Assembly: GCF_000143415.4 (NCBI RefSeq)
Contig: NW_003314375.1
Location: forward strand, 63,369 to 127,368
Length of the DNA stretch: 64,000 nt
Source of the DNA: Selaginella moellendorffii
Taxonomy: Eukaryota; Streptophyta; Lycopodiopsida; Selaginellales; Selaginellaceae
Reading direction: 5' to 3'
Below, piece after piece: positions 10,759 to 22,860 of the stretch. Each line of letters begins with the position of its first letter. The stretch's first letter is position 1. A program made the position numbers and the translations under genes. Below the pieces are notes generated by a model. That model did no database searches and had not been told where the DNA came from. It was given only the letters and a program-made list of their open reading frames with translations.

Positions 10759-11590
10759 ATGATATGAACTATACTAGTACTTGCCCAGCAAAAGCTGGGT
10801 GGTTTACAAAGAGGTTCAATATAAAACCTCTTTATAGACAGTGTTGATTGTAAAAACAGAAGGATCTTGAGGAAGGAAGTGGTTTTTGGCGTGTGGTGTT
10901 TTGAACTTTAATTTCAAGTTCATGTGGTGATGTGGATCTTGATAAAGCCACATAAAGTTGCCCATTAGTGAAAATTGGGTGGGGCAAATAAACTCCAAGT
11001 CAGTCAAATGTTTATCTTTAAAATTTGGAGATTGTTAAGTAGTAACCCAAACAAATTGGAAATTGTCGTCTAGACATTTTAAATGGAATTTCCGTATTTG
11101 ATGGTATTAGTGTGATATGTGGGATAAAAACTCTTGTCCCTTTAAATTGCCCCATCACAATTTCACAATTTAAAACATTTGGTAATGCATTTTTAAAGAT
11201 GAGAATTGCATAATCCTACTAATGGAGATATATTCTTTAAGAGGATAAGAATAACATCTTGTTTGAGATAGAGTTTATGTGGTGGAAGATCAGAAGGTGT
11301 GATAGAATTTAGGAACATAAGAGCCATCTATTCCTCCACTTTTTTAATTGATTGGGTTTCACCCATTTTTTCAAAATGGTATCTTGCCTTTTAAGTTGAG
11401 CTTAGCCAAACTAAATTGGACTACTAGATGTCAATCTCAATAAGTGGTGTGATTTCTCTAGCTCACTAATAGAGTCACTACTTTGATACTAAATATAAAC
11501 TCCTAAATTTAGACTTTTCAGCAAATAATTCAAAACACTTAAGTAATCCAAAACCTTTAACCAATTGAAAAAGAAGGTCCATTTTTACAA
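10759..11590. other. AT-rich spacer
   Basis: No gene recognised. It holds dispersed AT-rich repeat fragments; a motif around 11530-11560 (aacctttaaccaattgaaaaa) recurs near 15480 and 15850, and inverted near 12450. Confidence 0.4.
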
Positions 11591-11599
11591 ATAGTCTCT

Positions 11600-13260
11600 T
11601 GAGTTTTTCTCTTTAATTACTTATACAAATATAACTAATAGAGAGTTAGACAATGCCTCAAGTTTATTAGCTATGCCTAACTTACATACTATCTTTACTA
11701 TATATTTTTAACCTCTCATAGAAGTGAATCACTATGTCCAAGATTTAATGCATTTAATATGGACTAAATGCAATTAGGCAATACTAAAAGAGATGGAATT
11801 GATATACTAATATGGAAAAACTAAACCCAACAACATAATCCTCCTCAATACCATCTGATAAATAAGTCCATCATTACCAAATCATCATTAAGCTAAGTGT
11901 CAATAGTCCTTGATTAAGTCTACAAGCAATCACTATTTTTAAAACAACCAACAATCACTCTTGAATTTGCCTTCACAAGACTCAAATACCAAACTCACAT
12001 CATTAAATCATATATTTATCCAATAAAAAGGTAACATTCTAAGTATAATACATTGGAACATAGACAAATACAAACAAAATAACTACTCAAATTTAATCAA
12101 ATAGTAATAAACTCACCTATACATCTAATTAAATTAGTGCAAAGCACAACTCAAGAGGCTAGCAATAAATGATCAATACTCAATTAAAACTAAAGTGAAG
12201 ACTATAAGATGGACTTCCATAGGTACACAACCTCTTAATAAACAAAGCGACAATACAAATACTTACAACGCCATCATAAATAACTCAATTGAACATCACC
12301 ATCCTTAGCCAAAGCACAAGGCCACCAAGACTAAATTAAGATGAGTGAGAGTTCACTACTTGTAAGCAACCAAAGAGATTGACTCAAAAAATAATTTATA
12401 AAAGTTTAAATATAGAAGAAAAGTGCATATAAATAAAAATATACCCTTTTTTCCAATCGGTTAAAGATCTTAGGACACTTGGGGTTAAACATCTTTGGTT
12501 TTGAGTAGTATTGGGATGAGTGACCTCCCAAGAAGTCAAAATTCATAAGCTTACACTACTCTTTTAAAATTTAACTAAATGTAAAGTGCAACTTGCCACC
12601 AAACATAATATTATAAAAAAAAGGTACAAAGGTTACATTTTGAGAAAAGTGAAATAGCCACTTTTCTACTTAAACTCTAGATTTTATCCAACTCAATTAT
12701 GTTAGCCCCAAAATTTAGCATTCTTTCAAGCTGCATTATATAAATTACCTACTAACGTCAAAGTCAACTAAAGTTAACCCCTTCACTAGTTTGCAATGGC
12801 TTTTGAAAATAAAATGGTTTTTGGGTAAAATGATTAACAAATAAACCATTAAGTAAATTTATGAAAATAAAATTATTGTAGAGAAAGAAAGACTCTTAGT
12901 CTTTCTTTCAATACAAATTCTTAAGACTCAATTAACTTCCTCCTGTTTACAATTTCTCATTTCACCTCAATATAATTCTAATGACCCAATAGAATCCCAA
13001 TGGCCCAATAGAATGCATGTCTACTGATATTTGCAAATGCTAATAAATACATAAAACCTAATCACAAAGCATATCTTTGGATATTTAAATCTCATTAACA
13101 CTCTTCTTCAACCATTTTTAAGACCAAATGTCATTAACATGTCTAATGACATGAAAAATCAAGTTCTAGGGAAAAATCTTAACAATACCACTTCCATTAA
13201 CACCTCAATTTCACACTTAAGTAAAGTACAGTGAAATGAAGTGAGAACTTAGAAGGCTTC
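11600..13260 (+). repeat. Decayed copy of the long AT-rich repeat of 51.7-58.2 kb
   Basis: Recognisable over its length as a diverged, A/T-shifted relative of 55.98-57.35 kb. Shared anchors are gaagtgaatcac, ccatctg/ccatccag-taa, actaaagtgaag and agatggact, the acacaacct stretch, and aacttcctcct. Homology runs across the core/3'-repeat junction at about 56424, which supports that junction as an internal feature of the family. No ORF. Confidence 0.7.
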
Positions 13261-13559
13261 TTTCTTTCTTTATGAACTCACCTACTTGCAAAAGCAGTCT
13301 ACACAGCCATCTCAGCAAAGCCTTATTGATGGAGCCAACTTATATCCCTAGATGGCCTCCAATCACTTCACACTTGTAGACTCTTGTCCTTGGTCCTGTA
13401 ACAAGCTGTAGTGTTGAGCTCAATGCAGTCTTGTAAGGAAATTGATGCTAGAGGACCAAGAATCATTTGCTGTCGCCAATATATACTAAGGAACCCTGGT
13501 GCTCAGTACAGCATGCCACAATGGCAAAACCTTGCCATGCTCTCCCAGCACAGAAATCT

Positions 13560-13790
13560 ACAGCACCATCGCTCAAGGATCCTAAATAATATCAAGATCC
13601 GATGGACCACATTGACTAGCTAGAACAACACAATGTTGATGTCGTTTGTAACATGCTGCAAGCACTATAAGCAGCTGCAAATTTGTACACTCTTGAACAC
13701 CATCACACTTGCAATTTGTACTTATTTTTCCAGCCTAGAGGCTGCATGATCTGGCACAGTGTGTCAATCTCTTTCTATTTCAAATTTATA
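13560..13790 (+). pseudogene. BTA1 exon 14/15 fragment
   Basis: Contains gatggaccacattgactagc, matching BTA1 exon 14, followed by the intron sequence with tgcaaatttgtacac and an exon 15 start (cctagaggctgcatgatctgg). Most differences from BTA1 are C to T or G to A. The adjacent sequence (tgttagggatcttggtgaga) recurs near 58965, next to the second Crinkler-type gene. Confidence 0.75.
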
Positions 13791-13799
13791 TGTACAAGG

Positions 13800-16430
13800 T
13801 GGTGTTAGGGATCTTGGTGAGACAAGGAGAGCTTCATGGTTGAGTAGCAGTTTGTGTTCCATATCATCTGTATAGCCAAAAGATTTTTAAAATTCACAGA
13901 CTAATATATAATCCTCTATTATTTGGATCTGCAAATACATGGAGCAAGGTCAATAGGAAATCATTGCTATTCATAAAAATATTCTTAAATACTAAAGAAT
14001 ATATTATTAAGGTTTAGGTATTTTAAGGAAAAATATAATTTTAATAATATTTAGGTCTGTGTAAACTACCATTATCTATTTTAGTATCAATAGTTGCTAT
14101 TTAATAGAGGTTTTATGTTAGTACCTAGTTTATAGAAGAAAATATTACTTTACTATTTAATGATTAGTATTTCTACTAATTATTTAAGTAGAATTTCCTA
14201 CTCATTATTACTATAAAACTCCTTAGAGTGTAATTATGAGAAATGCCTTATGTTATTTAAGGTTTAATTTATAAATAAAAGTTTAATTATAACTATAATA
14301 AAATAAAATATAATACTAATATCAAATTATTTCTCAGTCATAAATATCTTATATTTAAATATTACAGGGTGACAAATTCAAACTTTAACATTTGGATCCA
14401 TCCTAAAAAACATATAACAAAATATATATACATATGTTTGCAAGGATGAAAAATTTATCAAAAGTCTGATGTTAAAGAAAGTATTACTTGGGAATATGTT
14501 TGTAAGCCTTCCCATTTGCAATATCAATTTGTAGTGCATCTGAATTTGGAGTTGAACTTCAAGCAAGTTGCACTGTAAAACAAAAGTCTAGTACACACTC
14601 AAAATCCTTTATGATCACTAACTCCTTGTATTCAACTCTTGCATACAAAATAATATTAGATTGATTTTAGCAAAATTTCAACATACTAGTACCCCATTAA
14701 CTAGAACAATATAGAGCTTGGGCTTAAACCCAAGCTTGACACTTAACAAAAAGCCACACAACTCAATAAGAGCTAACCTAATATGTCAAGTGGTTAACTA
14801 TACTTCTAACCATTATCTCTACTATATATTTAGAACCACCCATACCTAGAATAAAAGATGGCCGAGAATCCTCTAAATCATCAAAGAACACTCAAAGCTC
14901 ATTTATTGTAAACATGAGTGTTACATCTATCAACTATAACATAGATTACCAAGCTCTTTTTCATTGATAAACTAAACTTTTTACCACATTAAAGCTCAAA
15001 AACTTGTGTGTAATATTTAGATTGAAAACAATCTTAACATCACTAGCTTGAATGGCCCTTGGCCTTCATAAGTTGATTGTATATAGAATTATTGAGTTCT
15101 ATAGAATTACTATGAACTCAAGACTTCAATTCTTGAACTTTTACCATGGGATGTGGATGTGTATATATAATGGATTCCACCATATTCATTTTAGCATTCT
15201 CTAAACTCTTCACAAAAAGAGAATCATTATGTTAATGTTTAGCTTTGTAGTAATGAAAACAATTATCCTTCACTTTATCTTTTTCATGTTGGTACAAACA
15301 AAGCTTCTTGACCTTATTACTATCTCCATTCTTCTAGCCTCAAATCCTCCTTGAACTGCTCATTTCCATTGAGTTTAAACCTTTGATGAAACATTATACT
15401 TTTAGTAATTCATTTCAGGTTACCCAACCTAATACTATTTAAATCCCAAATATCTCAAAACCCTTAACTGATTGAAAAAGGGGTGCACTCTTTTTTATGG
15501 GTTATTTCCCTATAAATTATCTTTTAAATTGTTCTTTTTAGTTGCTTATAATCCATTATGCTTCCATATAAGTTCATCCCCCCGTAACCAAAAGCTGAGA
15601 GCTATAACTTTCCTAAAAGCCCCACTTTATTGACACTCTATCCTTCAAGTTGAACCCAATTGGAGGCAAACTGAACTTGCTAGATATCAATTTTAATATG
15701 TGATATGATTCCCTTAGCTAACTAATAAAGTTAGAATTTAAGCCAATTTAATACTAATAAATTTTTAAATTTAAAATTCCCGTGAGGTCACCCAACCTAG
15801 TACTATTCAAACTAAAAAACACTTAACCTTAAATATTTTAAAACTCTTAACCAATTGAGAAAGGGGTACACTTTTTCATAAGCCATTTCATTCTATATTT
15901 AAACCCTTATTGATTGTTCCTTTTTGTTGCTTATAATATACTTATAATACAAAGGTAAAGATCATAGAACTTATAAATAGGTATATGCATTTAAAGATAA
16001 AGTCTCATGCTTAATCTTTAGCAATTGGTTCATGAGATAAACCTTAAAAATATTTCTACACTAAATATACTAATCCTTCTATTGTGTAAATCATTTGAAG
16101 CAATTACTTATCCACTTGTACTACAGTCCTATGGTATATATCTTATTCAAATGTATATTATATTTTAAGTAGCCATTAATTAATGGGAATTGAAATTGTG
16201 CTATTTCCTCTGATACTATATGTAATACACTTTATCTCTCTCCCTTAAGCTAATTGGAAAAAAATCAATTGCTTAATAAGGGGGCCCTTAGTGAATATTT
16301 TATCCATATATATTCAATAATATCCCAAGGATGTATGGTAGTATATCTAAATCTAATTCTATGATTATATACACTATAAAAGTATATGGACTGAAATAGT
16401 AAAATACACACAATAACTAATCATTGAAAT
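13800..16430. repeat. AT-rich region with decayed dispersed repeats
   Basis: No gene seen. Two related stretches at about 15410-15560 and 15785-15930 share acccaacctaatactatt/acccaacctagtactatt and aaaaggggtgcac/aaaggggtacac. The same motif appears inverted near 12440-12530 and 27175-27300. The 14690-14840 segment resembles 54410-54560 (cttgggcttaaacccaagct versus cttgggtttagacccaagct), so older relatives of the long repeat occupy this interval. Confidence 0.5.
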
Positions 16431-16832
16431 TTATAGAATTTTTATGTAAGATATAGAGTAATTGACTATTTTATATTATAATATGGATCTAAAGGGCTTT
16501 TTAAGATATTTTAACTGGAGGAGTTAGTCAAACCCTAGATACAAATCTCACAATTCATAGTAAGGCCTCACAACCATGGCCATAGCCTCCTCTGTGTTGC
16601 TTCTCATCTGTGATTTACATAGCCAAAAAGCTAAATTGATTTTCTAAAATAAAATAAAAGTTTTTAATATTCACAATAATCCAAAACCATTACAACATAA
16701 CCCTCAAGAGAAGCAAGCCAAACTCATCTTGACAGACTGAAACACTAGTAAAATTTCACAAATTCAAAGTGGAAGCTTAAATACTACTTAAAGGAATCAT
16801 AGCACTACTACATGCTTAGTATTCTGCTTTTC

Positions 16833-19574
16833 TCAGGCAACTTTTGGGCGTTTCTGTTGCAAATCGTCCGCAAACTTTTCTGTGGCATCTATTGGGCGCT
16901 TCTGTCGCGGATCACCTGTAAACTTGAAATGTCGCATCATGATATCATGGGAATAGCGTATCACGAATGTGTCTTACCAAGCTCCTTAATGTCAGAGACG
17001 TTTGGAATTGGAAGCTTATACGTGTCAGGAAGCAGCAAATGGAGCCATGATTTCGCTTCCTCTGATTGCTTTCCAGCCTCCACCTCCGTATCCCGCACCG
17101 CAATTGAAAGTTCAGCTAGAAGTCTCTTCGCCTCAGCACCAAGGAAACGAAAGTTGCGTTCGAGACCATAAACTGTTATGTGCGCAACAGGCTCCGTCTC
17201 CTGTCCATAAGCGTCGTCATCCTGCGAGTAAGACTTATGCAGCTCATTCTCCTTCCATAACTTTGTTGGCACTGGCTCTTTATGTTTTGGTTCTTGGACA
17301 TTGATGAGGACCGTCACCACTTTGATTTCGATTCCTGAGACTTGCATGAGCCTCGGCCTCAACGCAGTCGTAGAAGCTTTGTTGAGCCACCCACACTTTT
17401 TACTGTTTTTGACCGAAACGAGCAGCGCAGTCATCCCCCTGGAAGTCCAGACCGGAATAACAATGTCATAACCTCGGACTTTATTGTTGGCTTTGTACAT
17501 GATTGCACAGCCTCTCATGAACGCAGCTGCCAAGATCTCGGGTGTCAACTGCCCCTGCTTAACCAGCATAAAACTGTTAAAAAAGACGGCAGCGGATTCA
17601 TCCAGGCCGCTGCATGCCTCGTCAACCTGTGCCTCCTCCCAGCCCAGCAATCGTCCGATATAATCCCGGAGAGGAATGCGGCGTAGGTAGTAGTCACCCT
17701 TGTACAAGCTCCAACAAGCTTGCAGCAAGATGAGCTTCACTATGAATTCCCCCCGAGGTCCAGCATCCACATAGCCATTGTAGCAGCCGTTCAGGAACAG
17801 CCCTAGAGCAACTTCTAGAGGCTCGCCACTCTTGCGGTTGAGAATCCTAGCGGCCGCTTCACTCACAACGGGCTCCACGGGCTGACTGATATGCACTCTC
17901 GTACGATCGAGGGAGATGAACGTAAGGATACTCATGTGAGAAGCGACAAGAAGCTGGCTTTGCGCACTCCGCGGGCATATCTCCAGGCCCGCTGATGCTG
18001 AAAGCAAGGCCAACGCCTGGCTCTCAGCCATCTGTACCTTTCCGGTAGAACCACAAACGTCCACAGCTTGCCCCTGAAAGTCCCCGTGCAGCACCCCAAC
18101 CAGCTTGGCTTCCGCGAGATCGAGGAGGCTCCACACATTTGGATTGCTGTCAAGGCGGCTACTCCATAGGGGCCTTCCATACCTGAACAACTGAGCTGGA
18201 GACAAATCCGTAGTCCGAGGAACAAGGTCCATATTCACCACCTGATAAATAGGCCTTAAAAGCCGCAAACCCAGGATATTAGCTTTCCTCGACTGGTCCT
18301 CGTGCCGTCGAGGCTGCAGATTACTGATACTCCACATCGTATCCATGACAACTGCAAAGTATTTCTTGTGTGTGAAGAAAGCTCTCGCCACTCGCCTCAT
18401 CTGGTCAAACGGCGATTGTGCCATACCGAAGGTGCTTTCCCCATTCGGTAAGAGACCGCGACCTTCATCAAAAACAAAAAGCACCTGCACCTCCCCCTCG
18501 TCCGGCAGTACATCCTTCAAGTTTTCAAACTCTCGTTGGAGTAGTTTCTCGTTCCTGTCATCCGGTGACTCACTAATTTTCTCTACAGCTGTGCTGTTGA
18601 TCAATTCAAGCCATTTCTTGTGCACGGCCTCCGCAATACTGGACGAATCCATCTGTGAATCCATCCACTGCACTGAGCTCATCTTCGCACCCTTCGCCAT
18701 CTCATGGAGGACAAAAAGCCACGCTTTGAAGTATAGCGCCATCTCCAACTCGCTGTTCGTTCGGCTGAGCTGGTTGGCAAGCTCCCCAGTTCGAGGAGGA
18801 CAGGCGCTACTGTTTGCTGCTGCCGTGCTGCAATAGCAAATATACACTCCCAGGCGCGACATCTGCATCACCCCGCGTGTTTTCCCCGTGCCAGAACCCT
18901 GTACTATGGAGGTATAGCAGCTGTAGTGCTCGTCTACACAATAGCCAGTGCTATAAGCCACAATAACAGAAGAATTCAAGACTTACTCTTTGAGCATTCC
19001 TTCCTCAACTTACACAGCTCCTTGTACAATATCTTATGAGCCCCCCCAATGTAATCCCTCCGTAACGATTTCATCGCCACTTTCATATTACTCTCGTGCC
19101 ACAAACGATCACGATCAGGCCCAGTGTTCTCTGCACAGGCACAAGCAAAAGAATACTCGAGCAGCAGACAAAAACACAGAACTTTCACCTATCGGCTTCT
19201 CCATGAGGAGCCTTTCACATTGACGCAGCCACTCGTACGAAACACACTCCAACCTCTCCTTTATCCACTGTAGCAGCTTGGGGTCTCGTGTTTCTTTCTT
19301 TGCCACTAGGTCGCTTATCGTGTCGGAGCGATCCTTTACTGCACAGGAAATGCAAAAAGAACAGTAGCCTAAAGAAACAGCGAAAGAACTTACAGTTGAA
19401 CAGCCTATATATCTGGAATGCGAGACGAGGATTTCCTGGAAACAAGGGCAAAACCTCATCTACATCGGCCGTCCACAACCTGGAGGCCGAATAGCCTTGC
19501 CGCTGAAGGCGCTCATAGTCAGGTCCACAAAGATCCCGCAAGCGCTCCTCGCCGTCATCGCAGACGCTCTCCAT
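16833..19574 (-). CDS. Crinkler (CR-effector)-type P-loop NTPase with REase-like domain, copy 1
   Basis: Five exons join in phase: 19394-19574, 19189-19338, 18987-19130, 16978-18933 and 16833-16915 (2514 nt, 837 residues, TGA). An N-terminal SAM-like segment (GYSASRLW, LFPGNPRL) comes first. Then a STAND/AAA-like P-loop NTPase: Walker A GSGTGKT at 171-177, Walker B VLFVFDE at 309-315, sensor-like VVMDTMWSISN near 351 and GRPLW near 411. A C-terminal domain reads FMRGCAIMYKANNKVRGYDI near 630-650 followed by LLVSVKN; this D...xVK pattern resembles the REase fold of Crinkler-type proteins, although the usual Glu/Gln before VK is Ser. The last exon is basic (RQKRP...QQKRPKV), a plausible nuclear localisation signal. 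From family knowledge, such proteins are common in fungi and oomycetes, where NTPase-nuclease modules act as effectors or in genomic conflict. Role in this organism unknown. The ATG at 19574 is the only start giving the SAM-like segment. Confidence 0.75.
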
Positions 19575-19706
19575 TAAACCCTAGAACTTACCCTCACACA
19601 CCTTTTTCCCACCACCCAATCTTATGGGGTCTGTCAAAATATAGTAATTTCAATTTACTCGTTTCATCATTAAAATTTTCGTCACATCTAGTATCAGCTT
19701 TCCTCT

Positions 19707-20008
19707 GAGTCCGAAACCACTGCGCTAGATCCTCACAAGAAGAAGATCAAGGAGCTAGTGGATCACGTAAGTTTTATTTTCGTTTTTTTGTTTCGACGGA
19801 TCGCCATTCTTTTTTTTGCTCATCCCAGATCATGAATGCTGATGATCCAGAAGTCACCGAAGCTGTAATCAGAGATCAACGCAGCGCTTCCAATGCACTC
19901 GAAGCTGTAGTCTACTCCACCTTGGCAGTGCACAACATGAAACGCCATGTAAAGTTGAAGCCCAACCAAAAGAGTAAGAAGAAAGAAAGAGGAGTTACAT
20001 TTTGGTAA
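19707..20008 (+). pseudogene. Two-exon C-terminal fragment of an unidentified gene
   Basis: Reading GAG TCC GAA... gives TALDPHKKKIKELVDH up to a donor at 19767 (gtaagtt). A 62-bp intron ends at 19828. Then IMNADDPEVTEAVIRDQRSA runs on to a Lys-rich tail KPNQKSKKKERGVTFW and TAA. The frame is open across both segments and codon-like, but no start lies upstream and I do not recognise the family. In the second duplicate (near 62055) most of this is missing and only the Lys-rich tail remains. It runs antisense, just upstream of the Crinkler-type start. Confidence 0.45.
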
Positions 20009-20523
20009 AAGGTCACAATATGTACTGCTCGAAGTAGACTATTGTTGCTGTGCTGTTTCAGCATTTTGCATTGCTCGCAGCCTCCGGCACTGGCATAAGT
20101 TGTGAATTGTACCACTTCTGCAATTGCCAAAGCAGTGAAGTATATACTTCTAAGTGGCTGGAAATTATTTTCTACATCTTGTGTTTTGCTTGGCATCTGG
20201 ATCTCGAGTAATGGGAATCACTGCAAGCGCCATTTAAGGATTCTGAAGCTTCTAATGTAGCAAGTATGTACAATAACAAAAACATCAGGTCAACATGCGG
20301 CAATGGCAGAAGAATGTTTTCTGATTTTGCATGACATTTCTTCATCCTTGGATTTTTTCCCCTATGAGTTTGCTGTTCTTCTTGTAATAGGACAAGCATT
20401 GTGAGGATTAGCAAAGCAAAACTTTCAATACTAGTAGCATAGAAGTCATATTTAAATTCTTGCTGCTTGCTAGACTGTAGTAAAGATTGATTCTTATTTA
20501 TCCAACAATTTATTCTAAGTGCT

Positions 20524-21847
20524 AGGGGGCTGTGAATTTCTGGTAAGTAGCAAATTTTCTTATATCTCCGTGTGAAGAGCTGTGTTTATTTATTCCAGGA
20601 GAAAAAAAGCCAGGTACTTCAAGGATGGATTGTACTACCACGGTAACATGGAACCAAAATTTTGAGCAAGGTTATCTGAATCTGTTGTTTTTCTTCACAG
20701 GAGCGCTTCATCGAGTCTCTTGTTAATGCGCCCACACTACAACAACAAAGAGAGCTCTGGTATAATGCATCCGCATGCACCAAAAGTAACTGTCTCACTT
20801 TGATTGCCTGAGCAGGTTCGCTTGTGTAGGAAACTGGCTATCACAAGCTGGGATTTTTGCGAAGATGGTATCTTTCTTCGTAACCAACAGATTCACGATG
20901 TGGTTTTGTGCTGGAGTGTGCAAAGGCCAGCTTCGTCTGCTACGCAAGGAGGGCAACTTATACAAGTAAGACATCTTTCTCAGGCGTGATTCTCATTGAA
21001 CCACTTGTCCTTTGTTTTCACAGCTACATTGTCCGCTGTCTAAATTCAACAGCTGCGTATTCACATCTCCGGGACAGAAACTACTTTTACCGCTGCTGCC
21101 TGACTGGGAAGTTTTCATCCAACTGCTGTCCTCGTTTCCTGGAAAAGGAAAACTTCCACAAACTCAAGGTACTACACACGAACGACTTGCCATGAATTTC
21201 AAGACTTTTGTGCTGTGTTGCAGACAAGGCTTGCTGCGGAGGAGTGCCTGTTGATCCAGACAGCCACATTTGTGGAGGAGCTTTCGAAGCGAATGTACAC
21301 CAAGGTACGTACCTGGAACTTCTTGTTTGGTGAAATGCTGTGTATTGCTTGGTGCTCAGGTGATTTTGATGGACCACGTCGACTGGCTAGAACAAAGCGA
21401 CGTCGATGTCCTTTGCAAAGCGCTGCAAGCACATGTAATTGTAAGTAGTTGCGAATTTCCACACCCTCGATCACCTCACACTTGTGATTTCCAGTTGGTT
21501 TTTAGCCTGGGCCGCGTGATCTGGCGCAGTGCGTCGTGATCTCCAAGCTACGCCAATTGCATCGAGAAATCTGGATTCAAAGGTTCGAAGTTCTTTCCTT
21601 TTTGGAACTGTTTTTGGAAGCTAAAAACCAACTGTTTCTGCGCAGTGATCCAAGTAGCAACGAGCAAGGCTTACATGGACAGAGTAAACATGTACGCGAG
21701 CTTCTTCGTGGCTGTTCGCGTGGGTGGATTGGCATCCATCAAAATTCCAATCCATCCATCATCGAGGCTTCACGATCACAAGCTGGATCCTAAAGAACCC
21801 GAGTCGCCGGACTCGGTGCTACCAGCGCCATTGTGGATCGAGATTTG
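20524..21847 (+). pseudogene. BTA1 3'-half duplicate, broken
   Basis: Near-identical to BTA1 4534-5967, exons and introns included, starting inside exon 7. Relative to the gene, 107 bases (4664-4770) are deleted, removing all of exon 9 and its acceptor. Exon 15 has lost 2 bases (cctgggccg for cctggaggccg) and carries tcgtga for tcgcga. The N-terminal BtaB half is absent. It could be transcribed from a neighbouring promoter but cannot encode BtaA. Part of the block duplicated from 4534-8538. Confidence 0.92.
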
Positions 21848-22860
21848 ATCGATCATTCCTTCCACTTCTCCACTGACGTCTATCGATTAATTGGAACATA
21901 ACCATTGTTAATCAGCCCAAGGAATATATTTGGCCCAAACCATATAAATTGACTATCCATGATGGGATCTGCACAGCAAACTCCTGAAGCAGAGGTTATG
22001 TAGAATTTGCTGCATTGCGTTAAACATGCTGTTTGAGCATATAAAAAAAAATGGTGGTGATACTCCTTTCATGGCGAAAAACCGCAGCCACCTTCGCAGG
22101 ACTAGGACTGCTTGCCACGATCAATTCTTGTGGTGGTCTGTTTTGCCACCTTTGCAGGACTAATTCAGGTGCAAGCTGATTTGACTAAAATAATATGGAC
22201 CCCCTACCAGGTATTTTGCCATGAAAGCCAGGAGTGCTGAGCAGCACTAGACCTGGCAGCAGCAACAAGAATAAGAAGTATGGAAGTATAGAATTAAAAG
22301 TATAGAAGAATAAGTAAGAATATTGGCTGAATTAGCCTTCTTAACATCAATCTTTAAGATTTAGACGATGGGATTGATCCACAACATCACCAGAATGTAA
22401 ATATGTTTTAAACTTGTTTATATGGAACATTAGATGAATTTTTTAATTAATTGGCAAGTCCAAAATGCAAACAAAATCCCCCACACTATGAAATTGTCTA
22501 AGGCCCATAACATTGTGAAGACAATGTAGCGCCACCACCTCTTTTTAAAGACCATTTTGCATATAACAACTTAAGGAAAACTTTATCACCAACTTTGTAC
22601 TTTTGATGATGATAATGTTCATTAGCTAATCTTTTATCTTGTTCTTGAGTTTGTTTCATGTTTAACTTTGTCAACTCAAATTTATCTTGTATATCCTCCA
22701 AGAAATAAAAAATATAAAGCATCCAAACCAAAGGTAAATTCAAACTCATGGAATACTTAAGAAGCTCATAACCATATATTAGCTTATTAATGAGCATTAT
22801 TATGAGCAAATTAAAGTGTGTTTACACTCTGGTGATGTCATGTCATGATGAGCTATGATT
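21848..22860. other. AT-rich spacer in duplicated block
   Basis: Matches 5968-7630 with insertions and deletions. No gene seen. A minus-strand open stretch around 22498-22809 mirrors 7411-7620 and looks like decayed repeat rather than a gene. Confidence 0.45.

Larger units (their letters stand above)
16430..20520 (+). repeat. Segmental duplication with Crinkler-type gene, copy 1
   Basis: Repeated in the same orientation at about 58685-62635. The coding interval is collinear without length change (constant offset of 42339 bases). Flanks differ by insertions: copy 2 has extra sequence near 58800-58990, and copy 1 has about 215 extra bases at 19715-19930. Both copies end in sequence of the AT-rich repeat family (tttattctaagtgcta). 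In copy 1 that end abuts the BTA1 duplicate. Confidence 0.85.
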
